A stretch of 64,000 bases of DNA. Origin: Cocos nucifera. Its lineage: Eukaryota > Streptophyta > Magnoliopsida > Arecales > Arecaceae. The DNA lies in NCBI GenBank assembly GCA_006176705.1, contig QRFJ01000294.1:1302001-1366000 (forward strand). Direction: 5' to 3'. Below, in pieces: positions 36,334-48,400 of the stretch. The first letter of the stretch is position 1, and each line of letters opens with the position of its first letter. The translations under genes and the position numbers were made by a program. Under the pieces are notes generated by a model. The model ran no database searches and was not told where the DNA came from. It saw only the letters and a list, made by a program, of their open reading frames with translations.

Positions 36334-38468
36334 ACTTTCATTTGGACTAAAGCCAATCAGAACGATATCAAATATTTTATCTTCCACTTGAGTTCGTAGA
36401 ACTCCTTAGTTCTGAAGTCTTAGCAAATGGGTCGATCAAGTTCTTCTTTTTCATCGATCTTTTAAAGGTCGATGTCACCTAGGTCTAATATCTAAGGTGA
36501 AAGTGATGCAGAATAAACTGGTCCTTTGGTTCTTTAGCCTGAGCTGTGGCTCTAGTGCTATGATAGGACCGAACCATTGGTGGAGGGTGCCACTCCCAAC
36601 CTGCTAATGAACCTCAGCAACTACACAGCTTACATAGCAACATCATATGCTACGATGTATTCTGCATCACTAATTGAATAGACTGTAGTATCCTGCTTGG
36701 AATCTTTCCAGCAGATTGCTCCTGCAATTAGGGTATGACCCGACACTCTCTTCCTATCGTCTTGATCTGACTAAAAATTGGAATCAAAACATCAACAAGT
36801 TTTAAGTCAGTATCTTCATATTTGAGTTACTGGACTTTAGTATTTTCCAAATACTTAAGAATTGTTTATACAATCATCCAGTGGTTTTCACTTGGATCAC
36901 ACTGGTATCTGCTCACTACCCTTAGTGAGTATACCATATCTGGTCTTGAACATTGAGAAATTAGATGACAGTCAAACCTTTATTCCTTGCAATGCTTGAA
37001 TGCCATTCTGATTAAGAGAATTTTATCCACAGACAATACAAGGAATAACATTACAGAACATTTTGCCTAATTATAAATGCAAGATTTGTCTTTGTTCATA
37101 ACAAAAACATACATTCAAAATGTATGTTCGAAAATCGAGATAATAGCCAAACGAGCTTTACATCTTGTCTGCGCTACTTGGATCCTTTTGAAAATCCATT
37201 CACACCCAATGGATTTTATCCCTTCAGGTGAATCAACTAGTGTCTACACGCTATTGATTTCCATGGACTTCAATTTGGATTTTATGGCTCCAAGCCACTT
37301 CTCATAGTCAAACCACTGCATTACATCCTTATAGATGATCGGATTCTTGTTGTTCTGATCGAGTTCAACAGGATTGCCGTCCTGGATCTAGATACCATAG
37401 TATCTATCCAGTAAACACGGTACATTACCGGATCTCCTTAAAGGTGCTACATAAATGAGCTCTGGGTTTGATCTAATCAAATCCGATTGTGTTGGTTTAT
37501 TAGATCATATCGGTTCTTTTTTACCGATCAAATTTTAAGTTCAACTTGACAGGCATCAGTTCCTTCTCTAAGAAACTTCTTTCCAAAAGAAATGCTCTAC
37601 TACTGATGAACATCTTATGTTTTTCAGTATGGTAGAATTAATAATCCTTAAACACCTATTGGACCAAGATCCAAGTTTATCTATATGCAAAACTATGACA
37701 TAAGCCGATCAACTTCAAATCCGAAGGTGAGAGAGTCTAGATCTATGTCCGATCCATATCCTATATAGAGTTTTTACAATAGATTTACTCGGTATAAATT
37801 TTCAGAGTAAAACTAGTAGTCACAAGAGCACTATCCTGAAACAGGCAGACAAATGAACCCTATCGTGGATTGAACCATATCTAACAAAGTTCGATACACT
37901 GTGTTCTGAAAAGGAATCCATTGAGAGAGAATCCTATTCTATCCTAGATATGTCACAAACTTACTGGATAAGTATTCGCCTCCGCCATTTGATCGAAGAG
38001 TTCTAATATCTTTTTTAGTTTATTTTTTTATTTCATTATTGAATTGTTTGAACATTTCAAATGATTCAGGCTAGACGCACCCATACCAAGATAGGTCGCC
38101 TATAATGAAATACTGATATCCTTCTCTGGCACTTGAGTTCATAGGTCCACATACATCACTATGTATGAGACTTAGAACTTTATCAACTCCTTTATCTTTT
38201 TCAGTAAAAGATGATTTTATCATCTTTCCAAGAAGCCAAGACTCAGGTTATCAATGATTCACAACTATTGATGTCGAGTTTTCTACTCAAGCTAATCTGT
38301 TTATCCTGCTCTTGTCAAGATGACTAAGCCTATAATGCCAAATGTAGACATCCATGACATAATCTAACTTGAGTGTTTATTAAATATGTACATTACACTT
38401 AATAGGCTATGTTAATGTTAAATGTCATTTTTTTATTGTCCATGTATTAGTGTAACATTATTCATAAT
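36334..38468 (-). pseudogene. Degenerate copia pol of element C, copy 2
   Basis: Same fragments as copy 1, shifted by 19157: RNase H SISDAEYI near 36656-36682, RT strings near 37157-37325, integrase LIHSDVCGPM near 38140-38169, GAG-pre-integrase WHYRLSHLDK at 38311-38340. Stops and frameshifts throughout. The frame is broken on the right by element A at 38469. Confidence 0.85.
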
Positions 38469-39519
38469 TATTGGTGTAGAATCTAGTTGACGCCGGATCG
38501 AGCTGGAGTGAAGAACGAGGTCGCCGTCGGTGACCTACAAAACAAAGTCCCATCAGGAGTCGGTGGTGGTGGCTTCGGTAGGATCCTTCGACGGTCAAGT
38601 CAGCTCTTCTGGCCAACAGAAATGGAGTGCTCAGTAATGAGAAGTGAGCTTTGAGCTTTAGAGGGGAGAGGAGAGCTTAGAGCTTAGAGCTTAGAGTAAG
38701 CGTATCTGGAGGGTCCCTTTTTATAGACGGAGCTTGTAGCGGGTTGATGGTGACAGCTGCAGCTGCTTGATAGCGGGCCGCTCGAGGTCTGGCAGAGTTA
38801 GTCACAGAGAGAGGCGCCGTCTGCAGCGCCGCCTACAATAGATTGATGGTGACAACCATCGCCGCTTGATAGCGGGTCGTTGTCGCCTGCAGCAGACTGA
38901 TGGCGACCGTTCGTCGAGATTTAATGGCCGTAGCTATGAGAAAGCAGGCATTGGTTGGTGGACTTCGGCATATATCGATTTCAGAGAAGTTCGGACTCCT
39001 GAAGGAGATACGTCTGGTGGGATTATCCGGGAGCAATTTGCTGGAGGAATCCAACTGAGGGAGAAGTCTGGGAGGAGTTCGGCCGAAAGAGAAGCTCGAA
39101 AGGAGTTCGGCTCCCATAGACGTCCGGTTGGAGGGGTGCGGAGGGAGTTTGGCTCTTCTAGGAGTCCGATTGAAGGAGTACGGGGGAGTTTGGCTCTCGT
39201 GGAAGTCCAACTGGAGTTTGGCCGCTGAGTTCGGCAGGTTGAAGTTCGGCAAAGACCAGGTTGGATGGAGTTCGGTAGGAGTTCGCTGAGCCGCTGAGGA
39301 GTTCAGTCGGCTGAAGGAGTTCGTTGCTAAGACTCGTTCGTTGAAGCTCTTCCGTGGCTACCGGTTGCATTAGGCTGAGCATCGAACTGGACTTCGGCAG
39401 GAGCGGGGTTTATCCCTAACAATAGTCACCCCACTTCTGAGTTCGAAACTCGAAGGGAGTGCAGAAAAAGCGACTGCCGAAGTCCTCTTCTGGGCTCCAT
39501 GTTGGCTCAGGTTGAAAAG

Positions 39520-40450
39520 CTCGGGGGAGATCTCATCTCCAGTCAAAATTGATGTTGAAGTTGAAGTCCGAGGGAGATCTCATCTCCAGCCGAGGTTGAA
39601 GTAGATCTCGTCTCCTGCGGTCGAGGTCGGAGGTTGAGCTCCTCGGGGGCGATATTGTCTCCAGCAGTCGAGGCTGACTCGGAGGAGATCTCTCCTACAG
39701 TCGAGGTTGACTCGGGGGAGATCTTATCTCCTGCAGCTGAGGTTGAAGCTCAGGGAGATATTATCTCCTGCAGTCGAGGTTGACTCGGTCGCTTGGAAGA
39801 GATCTTATCTCCGGCAGTCGAGGTTGATGCGGACGTTCGGGAGAGATCTTATCTCCGGCAGTCGAGGTTGTTGCGAGCGCTCGGGAGAGATTTTATCTCC
39901 GGTAGTCGAGATTGACTTGGTCGCTCGGGAGAGATCTTATCTCTAGCCGAGGTTGACTTAGGCGCTCGGGAGAGATCTTATGCTCCTGTGGTCGAGGTTG
40001 GCTCGGGGGAATCTCATCTCTGCAGCGGAGGTTGGCTCGGGGGAGATCTTATCTCTTGCAGCTGAAGTTTATACGAGCGCTCGGGGGAGATCTTATCTCT
40101 GCGCCTGCAGATTGGCCGGTCGCTCGGAGAGATCTTATCTTTTGCGGCCGAGTTGATACGGCGCTCGGAGGAGATCTTATCTCCTGCGGCCAAGGTTGAC
40201 TCGGGCGCTTGGGGAAGATCTTATCTCCTGCGGCCGAGGTTGATACGGGCACTTGGGGGAGATCTTATCTCCTGCAGTCGAGGTTGCCTCGGAGGAGATC
40301 TTATCTCCTGCCTGCCCGAGGTTAATACGGACGCTCGGGGGAGATCTTATTTCCTGCAGCTAAGGCTGCCTCGGGGGAGATCTTATCTCCTGCAGTCGAG
40401 GTTAATACGGGCGCTTGGAGGAAATCTTATCTCCTGCAGCCGAGGTTGAA
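39520..40450. repeat. Tandem array of ~23 hairpin-capable units in element A
   Basis: The core GGAGATCTTATCTCC, or a close variant, recurs about every 40 bp, joined by spacers such as tgcagtcgaggttga and cgctcggg. Each core has arms GGAGAT and ATCTCC around CTT and could fold as a small hairpin. The array lies just upstream (in element sense) of the 3' LTR. A related array is in B at 47700-48400 on the opposite strand. Confidence 0.9.
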
Positions 40451-40885
40451 GGACTTCGATTTGCTCATGTTAGGATGAGGTTCTCCTTCTATTCCTAACA
40501 CGGCCACTATTGACCACTTCTTTTCTGTTATCACATAATTTTTGCACCGAGAAACAATATTATTGAAATGGAAGAATTTTACTGAAGGAAAGTTACTGGC
40601 AGCACATCCCCAGATTTTCTATGCTTCAGGATCGTGGGGGCGTTGTTCCTCCGAGTTCTCTCGGACGGTAAGTCCCGGGTCGGACGACCTCCTCTATCTC
40701 ATGCTGGCTTTCTCAATTTGGAGCAAGCTTCTCTTGGCTTTGACGTTGCAAGATGACAACCTATCGAAGTACCAAGCCCCCGGAGATAGCGTCGATGATG
40801 TCGGAAGGCGGTCGATTTTTTTGTCGTTCTTCCCTCATTGGTGGTTTAAGCTTCTGGGGGGAGGACTTCTTCGCGCCCTTTCATC

Positions 40886-41460
40886 GGGGCTTCCTTGATG
40901 ACGAGCTCGAGGAGTTCGGGCCTCGCTTGCGTTGGGGGAGGTCGTGAGCGCGGTCGAACTTCATTCCGCCCTCCTGTGAAATCCCCTGGGGGAGAACTTC
41001 ATGACCCCCTGAGGGAGGACTTCATGCCCCTTTGTCGGAGCTTCCTTGATGATGAGCTCGAGGGAGAGTTCGGCCTCGCTTGCACTGGGAAGGTCGTGAG
41101 TGCGGTCGGACTCCATGTCCGCCCTCTTGTGAAACCTCTGTCGGGGCTTCCTTGATGACGAACTCGAGGGAGAGTTCGGCCTCACTTGCGCTGGGAAGGT
41201 CGTGAGCGGCCAAACTTCATTCCACCTCCTGTGAAATCTTTTGGGGAGAATTTCCCCTTTTATCAGGGCTTCCTTGATGGCGACTCGAGGGGAGTTCGGG
41301 CCTTGCTTGCGCTGGGGAGGTTCCGCCGAACTCATTCTGTGAAACTTTTGTCGGGGCTTCTTTGGTGACGAACTCGAGGGGGAGTTCAGCCTCGCTTGCG
41401 CTGGGAAGGTCGTGAGCGCGGCCGAACTTCATTCCGCCCTCCTATGAAACCTTTTGGGGG
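40886..41460. repeat. Tandem array of ~5 units derived from gag in element A
   Basis: Units begin ggggcttccttgatgac or a close variant near 40886, 41036, 41142, 41264 and 41350, each followed by gctcgagg..., a cgcttgcgctgggaaggtcg-like core and cattccgccctcctgtgaaa. The same sequence is present once in element B, reverse-complemented, at about 45763-45900 within gag. Confidence 0.85.
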
Positions 41461-41827
41461 AGAACTGCTCTTTGTTTCTCCTTCCTAAGGGCGATTGGTA
41501 TGCTAGGCCAAATGCTCTTCCTTAAGGCCGGTTCCTGGCATCCTGATGGCGGGTTTGTTGGTAAAGTCGCCGCTGAAGGCTGCCGCACGGTCTGCATCAT
41601 CTCGGCAAGGCCATGAACCTGCTGGACCAGCAGGTTGAACTGCTTCGCATCTACTGCGGTTTTAGGTGGAACTTGGGTTGCTGGGGCTGAAGCGGAAGCA
41701 GATGGACTTGGCGCGGAGATCGTCGAGATCTTCGGAGAGGGAAGAGAAAAATCGGCACTCCTTTAAGAATAAGGTGGCCTCAAGAACATCTCAAGAACAG
41801 AGGCGGCCCTTCCTCTAGCGCCAAATC
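41461..41827 (-). pseudogene. Start of gag and leader of element A
   Basis: Minus-strand reading after the primer-binding site gives a low-complexity Ser/Pro/Ala piece followed by QFNLLVQQVHGLAEMMQ, comparable to the N-terminal part of Tat-type gag. The corresponding B region (44690-44950) has a similar DLEQFNLL string. Truncated where the tandem array begins. Confidence 0.6.
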
Positions 41828-42785
41828 TGTTGGTGCAGAATCTGATTGACGCCGGATCGAACTGGAGTGGAGGACGAGATCGCCGTCGGTGATCTGCAAA
41901 ACAAAGTCCCATTCGGAGTCAGTGGTGGTGGCTCCGGCAGGACCCTCCGACAGTCAAATCAGCTCTTCTGGCCAACAGAAATGGAGTGCTCAGCAATGAG
42001 AAGTGAGCTTTGAGCTTTAGAGGGGAGAGGAGAGCTTAAAGCTTAGAGCTTAGAGTAAGCGTATTTGGAGGGACCCTTTTTATAGGCGGAGCTTGTAGTG
42101 GATTGATGGTGACAGCTGCAGCTGCCTGATAGCGGGCCGCTCAAGGTCTGGCGGAGTCAGTCATGGAGGGAGGCGCCATCTGCAGCGCCGCCTGCAACAG
42201 ATTGATGGCGACAGCCATCGCCGCCTGATAGTGGATCGCTATCGCCTGCAGCGGACTGATGGCGATCGTTTGTCGAGATTTAATGGTCGTAGCTTTGAGA
42301 AAGCAGGCGTTGGTAGGTGGACTTCGGCATATATCGATTCCAGAGGAGTTCGGACTCTTGAAGGGGATACGTCTGGTGGGATTATCCGACAGCAATCCGC
42401 TGGAGGAATTCGATTGAGGAAGAAGTCCGGGAGGAGTTCGGTCGAAGGGGAAGCTCGGAAGGAGTTCGGCTTCCATAGGCATTTGACTGGAGGGGCGCGG
42501 AGGGAGTTCGGCTCTCCTGGGAGTCCGACTGAAGGAGTACGGGGGAGTTCGGCTCTCGTGGGAGTTCGACTGAAGTTCGGCCGCTGAGGAGTTCGGCAGG
42601 CTGAAGAAGTTCGACAAAGATCAGGCCGGCTGAAGGAGTTCGGCAGGAGCTCGACCACTGAGTTCGATTGACTGAAGGAGTTCGGCTAAGACTCGTCCGC
42701 TGAAGCTCTTCCGTGGCTATTGATTGCATTAGGCCGAGCATTGAACTGGACTTCGGTAGGAGCGGGATTTATCCCCAATAATAAT

Positions 42786-43374
42786 AATATCACAACAATC
42801 CCCTTTATGATAAATGATAACTATCTCTGGCCAAAAGGTCAACAGAAATCACATTTATCATAAACGATGGATAATAGTGATAATCACTTAAAATGATATT
42901 TTTTGAAAATAAACTTGATAATTTCTAAAACTAGGATCGGAACAGGACTTTCATCCCCAATGTTCAGGTATTTCTCGCCATTTTCAAACATTTCACTTAC
43001 ATGTAGTACTTACAACAAATTACATGGGACTACCGTAATCTAATACTTAAGTTGTAGAATTACATACAGAGAAATTTCAAGGTGTTATCATATAACATCC
43101 TTGATAAGTAACTCTTGCTTCTTTCTCTTGTTCAGCCTGTTATGGTTAAGGAAAGCAAGATAATTTTTCTTCCTATGATCCTGCTTCTAACATTAGAAGT
43201 ACTATATCTGATTTGAATAAATATTGGACAAATTGTTTTGACTGGGCTTAGAAGCCTCAATACGAATTGATTTGTACTGCTGAACCAAATTCAGCTTTCG
43301 ATACTAATTGTCGAAGTTGGGTCCCATAAGTCATCACTGTTTGACAGTGATAGGAGCAATTGGGGTTTAGCCTT
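42786..43374 (-). pseudogene. Copia gag/protease-region remnant of element C between A and B
   Basis: Minus-strand frames show weak copia-like pieces: a Lys-rich NKRKKQELL string, then EMFENGEKYLNIGD (comparable to the KKGE...IGNG region after the protease) and FIIKG. It joins the pol at 38468 once A is removed. Heavily decayed. Confidence 0.55.
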
Positions 43375-44510
43375 TATTGGAGATAAACTCCGCTCCCGCC
43401 GAAGTCTAGTCTGATGCTTAGCCTAATGCAACTGGTAATCAAGGAAGAGCTTCGATCGAGAATTCTTCCTCCAGCGGTCGAACCCCAGTCGAACTCCTTC
43501 AAGCAGCCGAACTTCTCCAGCGGTCGAACTCCTTCAGCGGTCGAACTCCATCCGAACTCCTACAGCGGCAGAACTCCATCCGAACTTCTCCATCAGTCGG
43601 GCTCCTTCTGGACTTCTTTATCAGTCGAACTCCTTTCGGACTTCTCCTTCAATCGAACTTCTCCTTCAGTCGGATTCCTGCAGGAGTCGAATTTCTTTAA
43701 TCGGACTCCTTCAGGAGCCGAACACCTTCTGGACTTCTCCTTCAGTCGGATTTCTTCATGGGCCGAACTCCTTTCGGACTTCTCCTTTAATCGGATTTCT
43801 TTAGGAGCCGAACTTCTTCCAGATTTCTCCAGTCGAATTCCTCCAGGACTCGAACTCCTTCCAGACTCCTTCAGTCGGATTCCTTCAGTGGATTACTTTC
43901 AGATTTCAGCTAGCATTCCTTCCGGATGATCTCCTCTAGTCGTATTTCCTTTAGGAGTCTGAACTCCTCTAGAATTGATATATGTCAAAGTTCTTCATCA
44001 ATTAACGCCCCTTCCTCCGAACTTCGACTGTTAAATCTCAACGAACGGGCACGTCACGACAGGTAACACCTCTCTCTCCGTAGGAAATTCCAAGTGGCCC
44101 CGAGCGGCTCACTACCGGATGGTCATGGCTGTCACTATCAATCTGCTATAGGCGACACCTCTCTCTCTGTAGCAAACCATATGCGGCCCCAAGCGATCCA
44201 TTATCGGACGGTTATGATTGTCACTATCAGTCCGCAATAGGCTCCGTCTATAAAAAATGATCCTCCAGATATCTTTTCTCTAAGCTCTCTTCTTCTTTCC
44301 GAAATTCTGCCAACTTCTTTCCTGAGTACTCCATTCCTATTGGCCAGAAGAGTTGACTTGATCGTTGGAGGATCCTGTTGGAGCCACCATCACTGACTTT
44401 GGATAGGACTTTATTTTGTAGGTCATCGACGGCGACCTCTTCTTCCTCAACTCCAGCTCGATCCAGCGTCTACCAAATTCTGCACCAACAGGATTGGCGC
44501 TAGAGGAAGG

Positions 44511-46240
44511 GCCCTCTGTTTCTGAGGTATCCTTGTTCTTAAAGGAATGCTCAGTCGAACCTGTGGATCTTCTTCTTCAAGGTTCATCTCCATTCCTCTT
44601 CCCTCAATCCCAAGAAATACCTCCAAAGAGGATGACTATCCGGAAGATCTACTCGCTTCTACCGTCAGATTTGAGGCCAGAATCCGTCTGTTCCCTGCTC
44701 TATCGTTAGCACTTCAACGCTTCAACCTTCCATCGACAGGTCGTGGTAGATCTGGAGCAGTTTAACTTGCTGAATGCAGTGGATTCAGGGCCACACCGAG
44801 AAATGGTACAGGCCATGTGACTAGCCCCCGGTGGCGGTTCTGCACGAGGAAACCCACCGTCGGAATGTCAGGAAACTCGGTTCCCAAGGAGAGAGCACTT
44901 GGGCTAGCATACTCCGTCGCCCCTAGGAAGGAGAAAACAGAGAGCAGAGGATCCTTGTGCTCGGAATCATGATTCTTCTTCCGGAAGAAACTTTCTTCCA
45001 TCTACAGTCCCGGAAGCCTTCCAAGATCTACGATCGAGATGATGTCCTTGATCAGAAAACTACGAAAGATAGACTGACAGATTGAGAGACTCCGTCACGT
45101 CGTCCTGGTTCACCATGACGACGTCTGCATCCAATCCCCCTTTCTTTTCTCCGAATTATGCAAGAGCTCCATTCCACCGAACTTTCAAGCTCTCCCTTAG
45201 TTTGAAAGCTACGATGGAACCTCTGAATCCGAGTCAATCATCTGGAAAGGCCTTTTGGATCATATGGCACTGCTCTTCATGGTGCACTAGACGCCATATT
45301 ATGTCTGAGCTTTTTCCATCTACCTTAAAGAGAAGCGGTAAGAAACTTGGTACTCGACGTTGAAGTCTGGTACGATCTTCTCCTTTTTGATCAGATGAGT
45401 CATCAGTTTATGGCTTATTTTGTTAGCAGCTGATGTCCCCACCGAGGTTCAGATTTTCCTGAATGAATATTAAGCAGAAGGAGGGGAAATCTATTCCGGA
45501 CTTATGTCACTTCGATTTAATGCTGCTGCATTGGAGGTCTGAAACTTGGATCAGTTATGTTGCAATGGCCGTACTCAAGGATGGCCTTCAGAAGAATGAC
45601 TTTGCTATTCTTTCTGAAGAAGAAGTATCCCCGGAGACTTTATCGATCTGCTAGCTTAGGGCTGAGGGATATGCTCCGAGTGGAAGAAGCCTTCAAATTG
45701 AAAAAATGAGGAAGCCATAGGAGAGCGGCATAGCGGGCGATGTCCATAAACCCGCGATTGATGGAGGGCTCGAATGAAGTTCGACCGTGCTCACGGACTT
45801 CCTCCTCGAGCGTAAGCGAGCCCGAACTTCTCCTCAAGCTCGTCGTCAAAGAAGCCCCGATGGAAGGACGCGAAGAAGTTCTTCCCTTCAGAAGGTTTCA
45901 CAACTATGCCTCTCCTCAATGCTTCAAAAACGCAAGTGTTGATGGAGATTAAGGAGCAACTGCCGAGGTCTGAAAGGATGCGCACTCATCCTGACAAGCG
46001 CAATCCCAGTAAATACTGCCTCTACCATCGTGACCACGACTACGATACTGAAGAATGCATTCAGCTCTAAGGCGAGATCGAGGAGCTTATCAGGAGAGGC
46101 TGGCTGGGTCGATTCCTCAGACGCCGACCTAAAGCAAGAGGAGATCGGCCGACGGCACTGCCGCAGCCAGAACCACCAAGGAGGGAGGAATAATAAGGAG
46201 ATCGGCCACCTCTCGACATCATCAACACTATCTCTGGGGG
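44511..46240 (+). pseudogene. Frameshifted gag (Tat-type gypsy) of element B
   Basis: Pieces of gag appear in several frames: a FNAAALEV string near 45515, a VAMAVLKDGLQKNDF string near 45570, then MRTHPDKRNPSKYCLYHRDH (45975-46040) with DYDTEECIQL and EIEELIRRG. The CLYHRDH...TEEC segment corresponds to the zinc-binding-like part seen in this group of plant gags. The final PPLDIINTISGG string is where the protease region normally begins. Many stops and shifts; not functional. Confidence 0.8.
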
Positions 46241-46425
46241 ACTTGGTGCTTCAGCGAGCCGCCATCTCTCAGTCTTAGAGCCAGAAAAAGCTTGCTCCAA
46301 ATTGGAAAGACCCGTATGAAATAGAGGAGATCGTTCGGTCCGGAGCTTATCGCTTGAAGGAGCTCGGAGGAACAACGCTACCACGATCTTGGAATTCAGA
46401 AAATCTGAGAATTTGCTATCAGTAA
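46238..46425 (+). pseudogene. Integrase C-terminal fragment of element B, fused after an internal deletion
   Basis: GDLVLQRAAISQS is followed by one in-frame stop, then KLAPNWKDPYEIEEIV, GAYRLKELGG and a ...LPRSWNSENLR... terminus with TAA at 46423-46425. This is the classic end of gypsy integrase/pol. It follows directly on the protease-start string, so protease, RT, RNase H and the integrase core are gone. The joint lies in a G run at about 46236-46240. Confidence 0.85.
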
Positions 46426-46529
46426 TTTTTCTTCAATAAAACTCCTTCATTTCAATATTATTGTTTTTTGGTGCAAAAACTATGTGATGATAGGAAAGAA
46501 GCAATCGAAAGTGGCCTTGTTAAGAACAG

Positions 46530-47670
46530 AAAGAGAATCTCATCCTAATATGAGCAAGTCGAAGATCTCTTGTTATTTAAGATAGGAGGAGGGGAGAGGT
46601 CCGTTCAACGGTCCATCTGTGCTTCTATTGCCATATTAGGAATAGGAGGAGAACATCGTCCCAACATGAGCAAGTCGAAGACCTCCGATTATTTAAACAG
46701 GAGGGGGGAGCTCGTTCAACGGTCCATGTGCCCCTATTGCCATGTTAGGACAGGAACTCATCCTAACTGATAAGAAGACCCGATTATTTAAGATAGGAGA
46801 GGGGAGAGGTCCATTCAGGTCCATCTATGCCCTTATTGCTATGTTAGGAAAGGAGGGAGACCACGTCCTAACTGAGCAAGTCGTCTAACATGAGCAAGTC
46901 AAGACCTCCGATTATTAAGACAGGAGGAAGGAAGGTCTGTTTAACCGGCCCATCTGTGCCCCTATGCCATGTTAGGAACAGGAGGAGAACCTCGTCCTAA
47001 CATGAGCAAAGTCGAAAACCTCATTCATTTTAGATGAGATGAGGGGAGAGGCCCTGACAATGGTCCTTATGTGCCCCCATAGGCCGTTAGGAATAGGAGG
47101 AGAACATCGTCCCAACATGAGCAAAATTGAAGGTCTTATTCATTTTAGATGAGGTGAGAAGAGAGGCCTCGACAATGATCCTAATGTGCCCCCACTGTCT
47201 GTTAGAAATAGAAGGAGAACCTCATCCTAACATGAGCAAGTCGAAGACTCTGGTTATTAGATAGGAGGAAGGAAGAGCCTGTTCACGTCCATCTATGCCC
47301 TATTGCATGTAGGAACAGGAGACGAACCTCGTCCTACATGGGGCAAGTCGAAGACCTTCGGTTATTTAAGACAGGAGGGAAGAGGTCCGTTCAACGGCCC
47401 ATCTGGCCCCTATTATCATGTTAGAACAGGATCTGGTATTAGAAGGAGGGGAGAGGCCCAACAACGGTCCTATGTGCCTACAACTGTAGGAACAGAGAGA
47501 ATCTGTCCTGACGTGAGCAAAGTCGGAGGTCTCGTTCATCTAGACGAGGTGAGAAGAGAGCCCGACAACGGTCATTATGTGTCGCTACAGTCGTTAGGAA
47601 CAGGAGGAGACTTTGTTCTAATGGTGAGCGAAGTCGAGGGCCTCGTTCATTGACGAGGTGAGAAGAGAGG
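46530..47670. repeat. Tandem array of ~9 units (about 115 bp) in element B
   Basis: Each unit contains variants of cctaacatgagcaagtcgaa, a gattatttaagacaggagg stretch, gttcaacggtccatctgtgc and gttaggaacaggaggagaac. Element A has a single related unit, reverse-complemented, at about 40450-40530. Small indels are frequent. Confidence 0.85.
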
Positions 47671-47689
47671 CTCCGACTCGGCTGGAGTA

Positions 47690-48400
47690 GTCTCTTCCGA
47701 GCTCAACTTCAACAGGAGATAAGATCTCCAACCTCCGAGCTTCAACCTCGATCAGAGATAAGATCTCTTCCGAACGACCGAGCCAACCTTAGCTACAGGA
47801 GATAAGATCTCTCTCAAGCTTTAACCTCGGTCAGAGATAATATCTCTTCCGAGTGCCCGAGTCAACCTCGACTAGAGATAAGATCTCTTCCGAGCGATCG
47901 GGCTAACTTTGATTGTAGGAGATAAGATCTTCCCCGAGCTTCAACGTCAACCTCAACAGAAGATAAGATCTCTTTCAACCTCGGCTGGAGATATATCTTT
48001 TTCGAGCTTCAACGTCAATCTCAACAGGAGATAAGATCTCCTTCAACCTCGACTAGAGTAAGATCTCTCCGAGCTTCAACGTCAATAGGGATAAGATCTT
48101 CTTCAACCTCGGTTGGAGGTATGATCTCTTCCGAGCTTCAACGTCAACCTCAACAGAAATAAGATCTCCTTCAATCTCGGCTGGAGATAAGATCTCCTCG
48201 AGCTCAACGTCACAGGGGAAAGATCTCGGCTGGAGATAAGATCTCTTCCGAGCTTCAACTCAACGTCAACGTCAATAGGAGATAAGATCTCCTTCAACCT
48301 CAACTGAAGATCTTCTCCGAGCTTCAACGTCAACCTCAACGAAAGATAAGATCTTCTTTAACTTCGGTAGGAGATAAGATCTTTTCCGAGCTTCAATCTC
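47690..48400. repeat. Tandem array of ~20 hairpin-capable units in element B
   Basis: Variants of GGAGATAAGATCTCC recur every 25-45 bp with spacers such as ttcaacctcggctg and gagcttcaacgtcaac. It is the reverse complement of the A array and sits in the same place relative to the 3' LTR. Confidence 0.88.

Larger units (their letters stand above)
25924..39782. repeat. Segmental duplication, copy 2 (about 13.9 kb)
   Basis: Direct copy of 6653-20618 and 107 bp shorter overall. Differences that I could see fall at 32180-32195, in the microsatellite and the ~300 bp after it (32510-32900), and as a few small changes at 39280-39770. The intervening kilobases look identical. The segment continues uninterrupted into the rest of elements A, C and E. 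Confidence 0.95.
38469..42780 (-). mobile_element. Element A: deleted gypsy/Tat-like LTR retrotransposon with repeat arrays
   Basis: LTRs 38469-39421 and 41828-42780, 953 bp each. A perfect 5-bp target duplication ATAAT lies at 38464-38468 and 42781-42785. The primer-binding-site region TTGGCGCTAGAGGAAGG lies on the minus strand just left of 41828, so A runs right to left. The 2.4-kb internal region keeps only the start of gag (~41460-41827), a tandem array derived from gag, and a hairpin-unit array; no pol is visible. Outer ends are TATTGG and CCAATA, whereas the inner LTR ends are the usual TG and CA. It is the same family as element B, in opposite orientation. LTR differences are mostly transitions. 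Confidence 0.88.

Noticed and set aside
43414..43929. 171-codon Ser/Pro/Arg-rich frame (and the similar 48528-49025)
   Set aside because: Lies inside the LTRs of element B and reflects the repeated ccgaactcctt motif.
46530..48400. Possible CRISPR array
   Set aside because: The spacers are themselves repeated, unit lengths drift and the context is a plant retrotransposon; these are tandem repeats.
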